Assembly (NCBI GenBank): GCA_945266285.1 | Contig: CALYOP010000009.1 | Span: 1 to 64,000 of the forward strand | Origin: an uncultured Commensalibacter sp. | Lineage (GTDB): Bacteria; Pseudomonadota; Alphaproteobacteria; Acetobacterales; Acetobacteraceae | Reading direction: 5' to 3' | Length of the DNA stretch: 64,000 bases | Part shown: positions 10,782 through 23,530 of the stretch, piece after piece | How positions within the stretch are numbered: the stretch's first letter is position 1 | Layout of the letters: each line of letters starts with the position of its first letter | Made by a program: the position numbers and the translations under genes | The notes under the pieces: generated by a model | What the model saw: the letters and a program-made list of their open reading frames with translations, nothing else | What the model was told of the DNA's origin: nothing | Database searches by the model: none

Positions 10782-12320
10782 GTGTCTGAACGTATAACCT
10801 CTTCTTTTCATGTGAAATATTTGCAGCATTTCGGAAAAAAGCTATTCATTGCTTCACAGCTTTCCTTAATGATTATCAAAATTAGCAGCAGTTGTTACGC
10901 TAGTGACAACGCATTGGTAAAACCAAATACAAATCAGAATGTAACCGGTGAAAATACGACCAAATTAGCCGATCAACCAACCGCAACACCGAATAAAGAA
11001 GCATCTATGGATTCCGATGAAGATAGCACACTTTTGGGGTCGGTATGGGGTGTTCGGCCATGGCTTGCACAATATGGGTTTGCCCTAGCAGCCGAAGATA
11101 TTAATGACCTTTGGGGAAATCCTTATGGCGGGGTAAAACAAGGACCTGCATATCAAGGGATTACGACGGTTACTTTGACTTGGGATCCAGAAAAACTATT
11201 GGGCATCAAACATGGACAGTTTAATGTCAGTATGCTTCAGATCCGTGGACGTAGTCTTGGTGACGATAATTTGGGAGATCTGAATAGCGTTAGTAATATG
11301 GACGCGGTTCGTTCTACACGCCTTTGGGAATTATGGTATCAACAAGGGTTTTGGGATGATAAACTAAATGTTCGTATCGGTAAGATCGCATTGGATTCCG
11401 AATTTAACATTAGCGATTATGGTTTGCTATTTTTGAATTCATCTTTTGGTTGGTCGATGATCAATACCGTCGATACTTTTAATACCGGTGTCGAATATCC
11501 CTATAGTGCGCCGGGTATTCGTTTTAATTTTACGCCGAATGAACATTGGACGAATTTGCTGGCTATTACCGATGATAACCCCAGTAATGTTTCAATCTGT
11601 GGGCCTTCTGGTGCTTTTGAATGTGATGATCAATCCAAAAAACATCGTTCAGGAACGCATTTCAATTTCACAGGTGGGGTATTTGTAATTAACGAAGTGC
11701 AATATCACCTTAATCCTGCAACGGATACTTCAAAAGAAACCGGTTATCCTGGAACCTATAGGTTTGGGGTATTTTTTGATAGCGCGGGTTTTGCAGACCA
11801 ACGTTATAATGCACAAAAACAGCTTTTGGGTCATCCAGATACCGAACAAACAATGTTTAAGCACGATCATAACTGGTCCATTTACGGTATCATTGATCAG
11901 ATGATTTGGCGATCGCCACAAGATAAAAAACAGGCTTTGGGAATATTTGGTAAAGTACAAACTGCACCGGGTGATCGTAACGCCATTAGCTTTGCTGCAG
12001 ATGCGGGGATTGTTTTAAAAGGTTTATTTAATAAAGAAGGCAATTCAATTGGTTTAGGTTGGGGTGTCGGTAGCTTTAGCAATCGTGCCCGTCAATATGA
12101 CCGTGATTATCGCCGTTATTCCGATGATACATGGCGGGTTCGTAAGACCGAACATCATATTGAATTGGTTACGCAAATTGAGGTTATGCCTTGGTTGCAG
12201 TTAACACCGGATTTCCAATATATTTTCAATCCTGGCGGTGGATTAAATCTGGATGAAGGTTCGCATAAACGTATTCCGAATGAAGCGGTTTTTGGATTAA
12301 GATCAACAGTCGATTTTTAA
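10782..12320 (+). CDS. OprB-family carbohydrate-selective-type porin
   Basis: Secreted ~510 aa beta-barrel; LNVRIGKIALDSEFNISDYGLLFLNSSFGW, LQLTPDFQYIFNPGGG..., C-terminal FGLRSTVDF. Confidence 0.8.
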   Translation: MSERITSSFHVKYLQHFGKKLFIASQLSLMIIKISSSCYASDNALVKPNTNQNVTGENTTKLADQPTATPNKEASMDSDEDSTLLGSVWGVRPWLAQYGFALAAEDINDLWGNPYGGVKQGPAYQGITTVTLTWDPEKLLGIKHGQFNVSMLQIRGRSLGDDNLGDLNSVSNMDAVRSTRLWELWYQQGFWDDKLNVRIGKIALDSEFNISDYGLLFLNSSFGWSMINTVDTFNTGVEYPYSAPGIRFNFTPNEHWTNLLAITDDNPSNVSICGPSGAFECDDQSKKHRSGTHFNFTGGVFVINEVQYHLNPATDTSKETGYPGTYRFGVFFDSAGFADQRYNAQKQLLGHPDTEQTMFKHDHNWSIYGIIDQMIWRSPQDKKQALGIFGKVQTAPGDRNAISFAADAGIVLKGLFNKEGNSIGLGWGVGSFSNRARQYDRDYRRYSDDTWRVRKTEHHIELVTQIEVMPWLQLTPDFQYIFNPGGGLNLDEGSHKRIPNEAVFGLRSTVDF

Positions 12321-12667
12321 AAGTAAATAAAACCGAATTGATCTGAACTGATTATTTATTGTATTATTCCTAGGAATTACACCATTTTATACATATTTAA
12401 TTATGTATAAAATGGATATGATAAAGTCTTATTTATAGAATTTCCCCAAATTAAGATTAAAAATTTATAATATTTGAAATTTATATTTTTGATAATAAAT
12501 ATATTTATAAACAATATTATAAAAAGCGATGTAATATTTTTATATTAAGAAATAATAAACTTTAATTATCTATATAATTAAACCAAATATTGTTAAATAG
12601 TAATTGATATATTAATAAAATATTTGTTCATTACGATTATAATAGGAAATATTATTCTATAAATCGG

Positions 12668-14479
<1,812 letters not shown>

Positions 14480-14759
14480 TAATCTCAGCCCTTTAATTAC
14501 TAAATCTTAAGAAGTGATTAAAAGGATAATACCGTTTCGAAATTATTGTAAGTTAAATTTGTAATTTATGAATTTAAGAAATAAATTAATGTCGAATAGT
14601 ATAATAATAATTTATTGATCTGGTATATAATAAATTAAAATAGGAACGAATATTAATAAAATTAAAATAATATTAATATTTAATATTAAAAGAAAGGTAG
14701 TTTATAAATAATTAATAATTTTTATTGCTGTAATAAAGTAAAAATAAATGAAAGTTTAT

Positions 14760-15104
14760 TTAATAATCAAGACCACCGCGCAAAATATCAAAACAGATTG
14801 ATTCAACCAAAGCACGTAATGTTAATTCGCCCCGTTTATTTGCTAAAGTCAAAGCTTTTGCTTTTGCGATAAGGCCTTCCATCGAAAAAGCCGGAATAGA
14901 TGAAAGCTTATTTTCGATTTCAATGCCTTTTTCTATAAAATCTTCAATTTCTTTTTCTGGTTTATCTTCTAATCGGATGATGCTTTCTTTTTTACAATAA
15001 CGAATATAATCCTGGGATAATTCGATCAAAAGCTGATCGTAATTTCCTTCGTTGGGTGAGGATTCATGATTCTGAGTAGAATGTAATTTCGTAATATTGT
15101 TCAT
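14760..15104 (-). CDS. Hypothetical protein (114 aa)
   Basis: ORF with plausible coding composition; no recognisable family. Confidence 0.5.
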   Translation of the reverse strand: MNNITKLHSTQNHESSPNEGNYDQLLIELSQDYIRYCKKESIIRLEDKPEKEIEDFIEKGIEIENKLSSIPAFSMEGLIAKAKALTLANKRGELTLRALVESICFDILRGGLDY

Positions 15105-15410
15105 GATGCGACCTTGAATATTTTAAAAAGTGGTTGGAAATCATATTCAAAATTCTAGACTGTTGATTTGAGGGATAATGATCATTCTTCGATTTATGTG
15201 AAACTGAATGGTCATTATCATACATATATAAATACCAATTCATATTTGCATATCATTCCATAAATTTTCCTATTTTCTTTGGTATTAATATAAATTTATC
15301 AGGGAATTTATCAACTACAAATATGTATATATATGTACATTTAAGTGTCAATTGATAAATTAAACAATTTACATATATTTGATAACATTTATTTATGAAA
15401 GAGAGTTATT

Positions 15411-15890
15411 GTGGCAAAGAGGGCTACGTCAGAGCGTAATGAAAGAAGGATCCATGTTCTTCCAAAAGAGCTTTTAGAACGTATTCGCTCTTATCAAGAG
15501 AAGAATCATATTCCTTCTGAAGTTGAAGCTGTCCGCAGACTTTTAAATGAAGCTTTACAAAATCACGATAGTGTCGAAGACATTTTAAACCGATTAGATA
15601 TCGCTTTTGCTCGTGAAAAAGATCTCCGCATCTTGGCAAGAGATATCTTAAGCACACATATTTTAATTAAAAATATCGTTATCGGTGATAATTATATTGA
15701 GTTTTCATTGCGTGATGGTTCTGGTGGGCAAATATTTAATAATGGCTTTTTAAGAATTTCACCAGAAAGCTGTTATCCTGAAAGTTTTATAGAATATATA
15801 CCGCCCTATAAAAGAAATAAAAACGCCTTTGTTAGAACAGATGAAACAAAGTTGAAATCGATTTCAAAAAATAATAAAATTCCATTTTGA
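15411..15890 (+). CDS. Hypothetical protein with ribbon-helix-helix-like N-terminus
   Basis: RRIHVLPKELLERIRSYQEKNHIPSEVEAVRRLLNEAL resembles an Arc/CopG-like segment; preceded by GAGAG. Confidence 0.55.
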   Translation: MAKRATSERNERRIHVLPKELLERIRSYQEKNHIPSEVEAVRRLLNEALQNHDSVEDILNRLDIAFAREKDLRILARDILSTHILIKNIVIGDNYIEFSLRDGSGGQIFNNGFLRISPESCYPESFIEYIPPYKRNKNAFVRTDETKLKSISKNNKIPF

Positions 15891-16255
15891 TTTCTGGTTG
15901 TGATTATCGTTATATTTTATTGAAATATAAATTATAATCTAGGCTATTTATATAATAGTATAGAAAGTGATCTGGAATTTTTAATCGTATACTTATCGAA
16001 TGTTTTATTTTTCAAAATGTTTAAGTAAGTTTAATAATAATTATATAAGCGATAATTCAAATATAAAATAGAACAATATTTGTTTATTTTATATTTGAAT
16101 ATAATCGGAAAAACTTCAACTTATATTACGAAAAGATATATTCTATTATAATAATTTGTAAAAATACGCTTATTGCCTTTTCAGATAAAATAAGTTGTTT
16201 CATAAAAAAGTAATGAAAATCTATAAGCCAGAACAATACGAAAAATCAAAGTAGT

Positions 16256-19200
16256 TTATTCGATCTTTCCACCAATTCCTTTAAATTTCTCAACGAAAGA
16301 AGCGATTTTTTGAAAAACACTTTTCTTTTTCGGTAAGTATTCTGGATTGAGTGGACTCATTTTTGGTAAGATTTCGTTCAGTTCAGTACCGTGTTCACTT
16401 GCATATTGTCGTTTCAAAGAGGTGGAGATATAGCGCTTAGCAGCTTCATTGGATAGGTTTTCTGAAGCAATTAATGCTTCGGCTTCACGTTGTTGTTTAT
16501 CTTGAGCAAACTTATAAAAAGCATCCATTATTTCTGTTTTGTTGAGGATATCATTCAAATTGGTTTGATTGATAAAATCTACTAATAAACCTTCTTTTGC
16601 GCGATTGCCAAAACTGGAACGAATTAAACGACGAACTTCTTCTACCAAAGCAGATTTATCTTCGGATTTTTTGTTATGATCGAAAATCAATCCTAAAATA
16701 TATTCAACGTCGATTTCCTGTGATTTAAGCAAATCAACTTCAAAAACCACATCATCCCAATTAATGGTTGATGTCTGTTTATCATTCCCAGCTTTTTCCC
16801 GTATAAGCCAATCACGGATATCGTTATAGTTTGAACGATAATTTTGAATGGTACGTTCAGAAGGGATTTGAATGGCTTGCAAATCTTTGAAATCATCATC
16901 CGTTAGGTAATGTTTTTTCTTGAATGCCTCAATGGCTTTTTCATCATTGGTGTTTACATTCTGCAAATCTTTCAAACTTGCAAATTCATCATAATTTTGC
17001 AGGATGTTTTCGATACGTAGAAATTGGCCAAATAATTTTACGAAATCTTTTTTGTCTTTTTCTGTGGTTATTTCGTCAAGGTTAGCAAAACGTCTTTTAA
17101 GCTCAGCCACAATATCCAAATAGCCAAGACAAGTTTCATTCGTTAGCGCATCTGTAAAGCCATACATATATTCTTTATAGCTTTTTTCTAATATAATATT
17201 TCTGGTGTTTTTGTCGCCAAATAGTGTAATCGCATCAATAGTGGCTTGTTCTAAATCACGAAAAGTAATGATGTTACCAAAGGTTTTAGTGGCATTATAA
17301 ATACGATTTGTTCGTGAAAATGCTTGGATTAAACCATGGTAACGCAGGTTTTTATCGACAAATAACGTGTTTAAAGTCGGCGCATCAAAACCTGTAAGAA
17401 ACATGCCTACTACAATGACCAAATCAATTTGTTGGTCTTTTACACGTTTAGAGAGATCTCGATAATAATTTTGAAATTCTTTGCTTCCCAAATCATAATT
17501 GGTTTTGAAGTAAGCATTATAATCGCGAATTGCATCGGCCAGAAAATCCTTGGCGGTTTGATTCATCACCGAAGGTTCGAAATTTTCATCCTGGATATCT
17601 CCATAAGCATCTTGTTCTTCATTAGCGGCATATGAAAAAATAGTCGCAATTTTTAAAGGATTTTTACTATTTTCTTGTAATTTTTTAAAAGATTCATAAT
17701 AAAGCTTTGCCGCATCGATATTACTTACGGCTAACATTGCATTAAACCCTTTACCATTTGCCATAAAACGATGGGTTTTTTGCTTAAAATTATTCAGGAT
17801 ATATTGCGTAATTTCTTCTATTCGCCCAGGATGTAACAAAGCTTGTCTGTTTTCCGCAGCCGTTATTTTCTTTTCGTCTTGTTCGCATTCAATGGCTTTA
17901 AATTTCGGACGTACGTCATTGTAATCCACCTTAAATTTCAAAACCTTTTCATCAAGGATGGCGTCAGTGATGACATAGGAATGTAATTCGCGTCCGAAAA
18001 CACTGGCGGTGGTTTTGGCATTTAATGTATTTTCTGGAAAAATAGGGGTGCCGGTAAAGCCGAATTGAATAAATTTTTTAAATTTTTTCTTTAAGTTTTT
18101 TTGTGCTTCACCGAATTGAGAGCGATGGGCTTCATCAAAAATAAAAACGACCTGTTTTTGATAAATCGGTAAGTCATTTTCACTTTTCATCAGATTATTG
18201 AGTTTCTGAATGGTGGTGACAATGATTTTATTATCGTCTTTCCCTAAATTACGTTTGAGTTCCGCAGTGTTACCTGAACCATTAACGCTATCGGGTGAAA
18301 ACTGTTGATATTCTTTCATGGTTTGATAATCGAGGTCTTTACGATCAACCACAAAAAAAACTTTATCAATAAAATCAAGCTCTGTGGCTAAGCGCGCGGC
18401 TTTAAAACTGGTTAAAGTTTTTCCTGAACCGGTAGTATGCCAAATATAACCCCCGCTTTCAGTCTTGTTCCACTGTTTTGCGTTGTATGAACTCTTTATC
18501 TTTTGTAAGATTCTTTCTGTGGCTGCAATTTGGTAAGGCCGCATAATCAGCAAAGTGTTGGTGCTATCAAATACCGAATAGGTAAGAAGAATATTCAGAA
18601 GCGTATTTTTTTGAAAAAAAGTTGCCGTGAAATCTTTCAAATCTTTGATCGGAGTATTATCCGATTTGGCCCAATTCATGGTAAAGTCAAAACTGTTTTT
18701 GTCACGCTTTGTCGTATTGGCAAAATAACGCGTATCTGTTCCGTTCGATATGACAAATAGCTGTAGATATTTGAATAGCGAATTTTCAGTATTAAAGCTT
18801 TCTTTGGTGTAACGATGTATTTGGTTAAAAGCTTCACGAATAGAAACGCCGCGTTTTTTCAACTCAATTTGCACCAGTGGTAAACCATTGACCAAGATGG
18901 TTACATCATAGCGATTGGTATATGTGCCTTTTTGTTCAAATTGCTGGATGACTTGTACATGATTGTGTGAGATGTTTTTTTTGTCCAACAAACAAATATT
19001 TTGAATACGTCCATCATCGAATACGAAATCATAGATGTAATCATCATGAATTTTTCGGGCTTTATCCGTCGTATTCTCGTTTGGTTTGTCTAAATATTCG
19101 TCTAAAAAACGTCGCCATTCACTTTCTGAAAAATTGATTTCATTTAATTTTTGTAATTGTAAGCGAAGGTTATTGAGCAATTTCTGATGGTTTTGTTCAT

Positions 19201-19354
19201 GTAGAAGTTCATAGCCCTGTTTTTGTAGATCAGAGACCAATTCACGCTCTAAATCTGCTTCTGATTGATAAGATCCGTTGGGCTGCTCGATTTTACGATA
19301 CTGATCCAGAACAATAAAATTAGAAGTTTCTGCAATTGGTTTTGTATCAAGCAT
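16256..19354 (-). CDS. hsdR: Type I restriction endonuclease subunit R (HsdR)
   Basis: 1032 aa; [22 protein letters not shown] Walker [17 protein letters not shown] box, [45 protein letters not shown]. Confidence 0.95.
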   Translation of the reverse strand: MLDTKPIAETSNFIVLDQYRKIEQPNGSYQSEADLERELVSDLQKQGYELLHEQNHQKLLNNLRLQLQKLNEINFSESEWRRFLDEYLDKPNENTTDKARKIHDDYIYDFVFDDGRIQNICLLDKKNISHNHVQVIQQFEQKGTYTNRYDVTILVNGLPLVQIELKKRGVSIREAFNQIHRYTKESFNTENSLFKYLQLFVISNGTDTRYFANTTKRDKNSFDFTMNWAKSDNTPIKDLKDFTATFFQKNTLLNILLTYSVFDSTNTLLIMRPYQIAATERILQKIKSSYNAKQWNKTESGGYIWHTTGSGKTLTSFKAARLATELDFIDKVFFVVDRKDLDYQTMKEYQQFSPDSVNGSGNTAELKRNLGKDDNKIIVTTIQKLNNLMKSENDLPIYQKQVVFIFDEAHRSQFGEAQKNLKKKFKKFIQFGFTGTPIFPENTLNAKTTASVFGRELHSYVITDAILDEKVLKFKVDYNDVRPKFKAIECEQDEKKITAAENRQALLHPGRIEEITQYILNNFKQKTHRFMANGKGFNAMLAVSNIDAAKLYYESFKKLQENSKNPLKIATIFSYAANEEQDAYGDIQDENFEPSVMNQTAKDFLADAIRDYNAYFKTNYDLGSKEFQNYYRDLSKRVKDQQIDLVIVVGMFLTGFDAPTLNTLFVDKNLRYHGLIQAFSRTNRIYNATKTFGNIITFRDLEQATIDAITLFGDKNTRNIILEKSYKEYMYGFTDALTNETCLGYLDIVAELKRRFANLDEITTEKDKKDFVKLFGQFLRIENILQNYDEFASLKDLQNVNTNDEKAIEAFKKKHYLTDDDFKDLQAIQIPSERTIQNYRSNYNDIRDWLIREKAGNDKQTSTINWDDVVFEVDLLKSQEIDVEYILGLIFDHNKKSEDKSALVEEVRRLIRSSFGNRAKEGLLVDFINQTNLNDILNKTEIMDAFYKFAQDKQQREAEALIASENLSNEAAKRYISTSLKRQYASEHGTELNEILPKMSPLNPEYLPKKKSVFQKIASFVEKFKGIGGKIE

Positions 19355-19382
19355 CGTTTTTTACCTGCCTGTTTTTTGTTTC

Positions 19383-20534
19383 TTATGCTTTTGGAAAATT
19401 CAGAAGCTGATCACGATAATATTCATATTGTTGTTGCCTAAGGGCAATTTCTTTCGGTAACCCTTCGGTTATGGATGTAGTCAGGGTGTCGAATTTATCT
19501 AAGACTGAAACAATACGTTCTTGTTCAGTGAGGGGAGGGATGGGAAAGGCCCATTTTTTAAGTTTATTCATTTGGACTGAGGGAAGACTTGACGTGCTGA
19601 TATCTTGTTTAGCTTTTTGATCTAGAATAAAAAAATAATAATAAATGAATTTTATATTTAATCGTTCTCGGAACGCATCTTTTACTGTGAAGTTTGTAAA
19701 TCGTTGATTACTTAAATATTCAACAGTTATAAGTGCATGCTCGCCTATTGTTGCTGTGGTAGCCATAATAATCGAATTCGCTGGGAATAATTTTCCTTTT
19801 ATACCACTGGGATGCACCTTTTGAATTGCATCAGATAAAACATTACCATTAAGGCGTAAATCTTCCATGCGAAACCAGGGTATAGAGCCATTTTCCCAAT
19901 AGCTAGTTTTACTTTTGCTTGGAGTATAGCCATTCTTTAATTCAAAAATTTCCTCAACCGTTCTCCATTCCGCTTCTCCTTTCTTAAAACGTAATAATTA
20001 GTCACGATAATAGTTGTATTGTTTTTTTCGTGCTTTAAGCTCTGCGGTGAGCGCCGTAAAGGCATCTAAAATCCGTGCAATTTCAACCTGTACTGACAAG
20101 GGTGGAATGGGAATTTCTATATTTTTTATCATTGGTATGGTAAGTTGAGGTATACTACTTGATTGAATTTTATATTTCTTTTCAATACTTTTCATAAAAT
20201 AAAATATATATTTTAAGTTTAGTTTAACTTTTGGTGTCAATACAAGCAAACGGACTATAGGAAAGAATGGTTTGTCACGAAAACTAGTCCATCCTATTGT
20301 GCCTCTGGCAGATATCGTTAAACTTGGCTTATAGATTTTAGCCGTGTCTGTATGTCCATACAAAGAATTACGACCTATTCCATTAGATAGAATTGGAATA
20401 TTAAATTTTTCAGTTTTAATTTTTGATAATGCACTTTTAGGTAAATCGCCACCAGAAAAAATATCAAATAAATCTTCCAAATTTTTCCACTCAACTGTAG
20501 CACCTTTAAGAAGCTTAGTAATCATATTATTCAC
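19383..20534 (-). pseudogene. hsdS: Type I specificity subunit HsdS, split by a single in-frame TAA (19998-20000)
   Basis: Both ORFs share one frame: ...[41 protein letters not shown]...RMEDLRL.... The second half ends ...QQQYEYYRDQLLNFPKA, so the stop sits where CAA (Gln) is expected. Confidence 0.85.
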
Positions 20535-20785
20535 GCTTCAATCTCCGCAATGATGCTGTCAATTTCTGCGCGTAGATGATCGATTTTTTCTACCGTCATT
20601 TTGATTTCAGCATTAAGTTTCTTAATATCGATAACCTCGCGCGTATCTTCCGTTTCGACATAAGAATTAACAGAGAGGTTATAGCCATTTTCTGCAATTT
20701 TAAACAAAGCGTCTATTATTACTTTAGAAGCTTTTGCATTTTCGGAGGTCGTTCTTTCAATAACATCAATTATTTTTCCTTCCAT
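20531..20785 (-). pseudogene. hsdM: C-terminal remnant of HsdM (type I N6-adenine methyltransferase)
   Basis: 84 aa overlapping the hsdS start; coiled-coil ending [19 protein letters not shown] typical of HsdM C-termini; no methylase motifs upstream. Confidence 0.6.
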
Positions 20786-20849
20786 TATATCGGTTGATAT
20801 TTCGCGCGCGCGATTTGTTTGGAAAAACGATCATTCTTATCAAATCAAT

Positions 20850-20972
20850 CCTAGGCAGTTATATATGACGGCATGTTTTTATCTTTGCAAATTTCATGAA
20901 GATTTTCTCCATGTATGATAATTCTACGATTTTTCTCGCCAGCTCGTCAATATATTTAGAAGATCGACCCAT
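20850..20972 (-). pseudogene. Remnant of a phage small-terminase / DNA-packaging protein, frameshifted
   Basis: Minus strand MGRSSKYIDELARKIVELS then, after a frame change, HGENLHEICKDKNMPSYITA, matching the pattern MGRPSKYT.EL..KI...I..G.SL.EIC.D..MPS. Confidence 0.6.
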
Positions 20973-21032
20973 TTTTAATACTTCTGTAAATAACAAATTA
21001 TTTCTTTTTCAAAAATGGGATTAAAGCCAAGT

Positions 21033-21258
21033 TTAATCGTTTTTTTTTACTTTATCCCGTTTTATTCTGGTTTCTGCCAAGGTCATATCAGGGTATGAAC
21101 CAATAACGACCTGAGATTCTTTACCGTTTTGTATGTATCGAACATACCAATTTTTACTGCCATTTATTGAAACACGGATATAAAGGTTATTGCTATCCGT
21201 TAAACGGTAAGGTTTTTCTTTCTTTTTTGCTGAACGAAGTCTTTATCTTTGTTGGCAT
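21033..21258 (-). pseudogene. N-terminal remnant of a DUF4102-type tyrosine recombinase (phage integrase)
   Basis: Minus strand MPTKIKTSFSKKE (frameshift in A-rich tract) KPYRLTDSNNLYIRVSINGSKNWYVRYIQNGKESQVVIGSYPDMTLAETRIKRDKVKKND*. Confidence 0.75.
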
Positions 21259-21390
21259 TGATTTTGTCCGTTTCTTAAAAAAAATTTGCCCAATTTTTTG
21301 TGCATGCATAATTAAAACTTGGATAAATTTGTATAGGGAGTTTCTTAAAAAACCAAGAAAATCAGCAGATTTGTATATGTATAGGTATTG

Positions 21391-21476
21391 TGGTGGAGGG
21401 GGTTGGATTCGAACCAACGTAGGCGCACGCCAACGGATTTACAGTCCGTCCCCTTTAACCCCTCGGGCACCCCTCC
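21391..21476 (-). tRNA. tRNA-Tyr (GTA anticodon), CCA encoded
   Basis: Reverse complement GGAGGGGTGCCCGAG...GGACTGTAAATCC...GGTTCGAATCCAACCCCCTCCACCA; long variable arm. Confidence 0.95.
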
Positions 21477-21573
21477 AAACGTGTAATGCTTGTTAACGCT
21501 ATTCAGGGTAATATGTCAACCAGAAAAAACTTTTCTCTGGAGAATTTTAAATTTCTTCTTATAATCCCGCTTT

Positions 21574-22377
21574 ATGCAAAATTATTCACGATCCCAACGT
21601 TCGCCTTTGAAATCTGCTTCTAAACCGTTTTCAAAGCGGCCTAATGCAAATTCTTCTGGTTCCTCAAAAGCATTTTGGCTTTATGGACTGCATAGTGTTC
21701 AAGCGGCATTGCTTAACCCTATTCGGCAAAAATCCAGGATTGTCCTTACATCGGAAGCACATAATGCTTTGATGGCACGACTGGAAGGTGCTTTGACATT
21801 AAAGCCTGAAATTGTTGAGCGTGAGGTTTTAGATAAATTATGTGGAAGGGATGCGGTTCATCAAGGGATTGCTCTGCAAGTTATGCCGCTTCCAAATAGC
21901 GACATCGACCATTTGCTAAAACGCAAAGGGCCGGTTCTGATGTTGGATCAGGTTACGGATTCTCGAAATGTTGGGGCTATTTTGCGTTCAGCGGTTGCTT
22001 TTGGGGCTGCTGGTGTTGTTATGCAGGAACGACATTCACCCGAAGAAAGCGGCGTTTTGGCCAAAGCGGCTTCAGGGGCCTTGGACAATATCCCCATTTT
22101 GCGTGCAGTGAATCTTTCTAGAACGCTGCAACAACTTAAAGATGCTGGACTTTGGGCAGTAGGCTTAGATGCGCATAGCAATTTATTAAATGGTGCGGAT
22201 TTTTCGGATCGGCGTGTGGTATTGGTTCTTGGTGCAGAAGGATCGGGTATTCGTCAGTTAACCAAGAAAAATTGCGATGAAATTGCAAGTTTGCGCATGG
22301 TCGGTGATATCGATAGTTTGAATGTATCGGTTGCTGGTGCGATTGCACTTTATGAAATCACGCGACATTATTTTTAG
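21574..22377 (+). CDS. rlmB: 23S rRNA 2'-O-ribose methyltransferase RlmB / SpoU family
   Basis: LMLDQVTDSRNVGAILRSAVAFGAAGV, VLVLGAEGSGIRQLT, SLNVSVAGAIALYEITR SpoU motifs. Confidence 0.88.
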   Translation: MQNYSRSQRSPLKSASKPFSKRPNANSSGSSKAFWLYGLHSVQAALLNPIRQKSRIVLTSEAHNALMARLEGALTLKPEIVEREVLDKLCGRDAVHQGIALQVMPLPNSDIDHLLKRKGPVLMLDQVTDSRNVGAILRSAVAFGAAGVVMQERHSPEESGVLAKAASGALDNIPILRAVNLSRTLQQLKDAGLWAVGLDAHSNLLNGADFSDRRVVLVLGAEGSGIRQLTKKNCDEIASLRMVGDIDSLNVSVAGAIALYEITRHYF

Positions 22378-22401
22378 CGATTAAAACGAAATCGAAGGTT
22401 T

Positions 22402-23508
22402 TTGGATAAAATGTGGCGATTTTTTCGACATAATAAAAATAATGCCCCTTTATCCTTAAAACAGGTCGCCGATGAACAGATCATGCTTGAACATTGTCAA
22501 AAGACAAAAGCATTCTTTTTAGGGCAGACGCAATCTGGTTTGAAAAAAGCTTCATTATCGAATTTTTCCCGTAATCCTTTTTTAAAATGGGAAACGATGA
22601 ATACGACATTATATCGCTATCATCTGCGCGATGTCGTACTCGATAGTTACCATATGGTTCTCTTTAAAGATGGGCAGGTGATCCCCGATAGCAATTACGT
22701 CTTGCCTCCTGAAATTTGGAAGAACTTAAAGGTCGATACCGAAAATCTGATTTCATATGACAAAAGCGTTGCTTGTTGTTTTGATCATTGGGCGCATAAT
22801 TATTTTCATTGGATGACCCACGCAATTCCGACTTTTTATATGTCCAAACAGGAAAAGCACAACGCAACTTTTTTGGTTCCAAAGTTAAAAGGTTGGCAGA
22901 TTCGCACGCTTGAACTCTTGGATATTGACAAAGCAAGTTGTTCACCGATTGAAAAAACAAAACAATATTTCTTTTCTGATTTTTACTATTATGATTTTGC
23001 GACGGGAAGAACCGATTTTGCTATTTCACAGCATATACAGGATGCTTATGTGTATTTAGCGCAAAAGATCGCTTTGGATGATGAAACAAAACATCAAAAG
23101 ATTTATATTAGTCGTCTTAATAAGGAAAATCGTCAGGTCACCAATGAAGCCGCATTGGTAGAAGCATTACGCGAACGCGGTTATTTTATATTAGATCCTG
23201 AAACTTTAACGATTGATCAGCAAATCAACATTTTTAAACAAACGCGATTGGTTGTCGCCTTATTAGGGGCGGGATTGACCAATATTGCCTTTTGTAAACC
23301 TGGGACTTTTGTTTATGAACTTATTCCCAGTCACCATCAAAATCCGTGCTTTTTAAAAATGTCGATGCAAGGGCATCTTGCCTATTGGGCCGATCAATTT
23401 GAAACTGGCGTTAGCACAATGGATCATACATCACCTTGTACGGCTATGCTTGATATTCATGCTATTATACAGCGTCTTGATGAAATTGAAGCACTAATGC
23501 CGAATTGA
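22402..23508 (+). CDS. Glycosyltransferase family 61 (DUF563) protein
   Basis: CCFDHWAHNYFHWMTHAIPTFY, KIYISRLNKENRQVTNEAALVEALRERGYFILDPETLTIDQQI, GAGLTNIAFCKPGTFVYELIP. Confidence 0.85.
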   Translation: MDKMWRFFRHNKNNAPLSLKQVADEQIMLEHCQKTKAFFLGQTQSGLKKASLSNFSRNPFLKWETMNTTLYRYHLRDVVLDSYHMVLFKDGQVIPDSNYVLPPEIWKNLKVDTENLISYDKSVACCFDHWAHNYFHWMTHAIPTFYMSKQEKHNATFLVPKLKGWQIRTLELLDIDKASCSPIEKTKQYFFSDFYYYDFATGRTDFAISQHIQDAYVYLAQKIALDDETKHQKIYISRLNKENRQVTNEAALVEALRERGYFILDPETLTIDQQINIFKQTRLVVALLGAGLTNIAFCKPGTFVYELIPSHHQNPCFLKMSMQGHLAYWADQFETGVSTMDHTSPCTAMLDIHAIIQRLDEIEALMPN

Positions 23509-23530
23509 TCCAATGTGTTGTGGTAAAAGT

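Larger units (their letters stand above)
16256..21258. mobile_element. Remnant integrative element next to tRNA-Tyr (type I R-M genes, terminase and integrase fragments)
   Basis: Integrase N-terminal fragment lies just beyond the 3' end of tRNA-Tyr, followed by a phage terminase-small fragment, hsdM tail, hsdS and hsdR. Left boundary not identified. Confidence 0.55.

Noticed and set aside
21167-21496. ORF +109 aa across the tRNA-Tyr region
   Set aside because: Reads through the tRNA antisense strand and the integrase relic; spurious.
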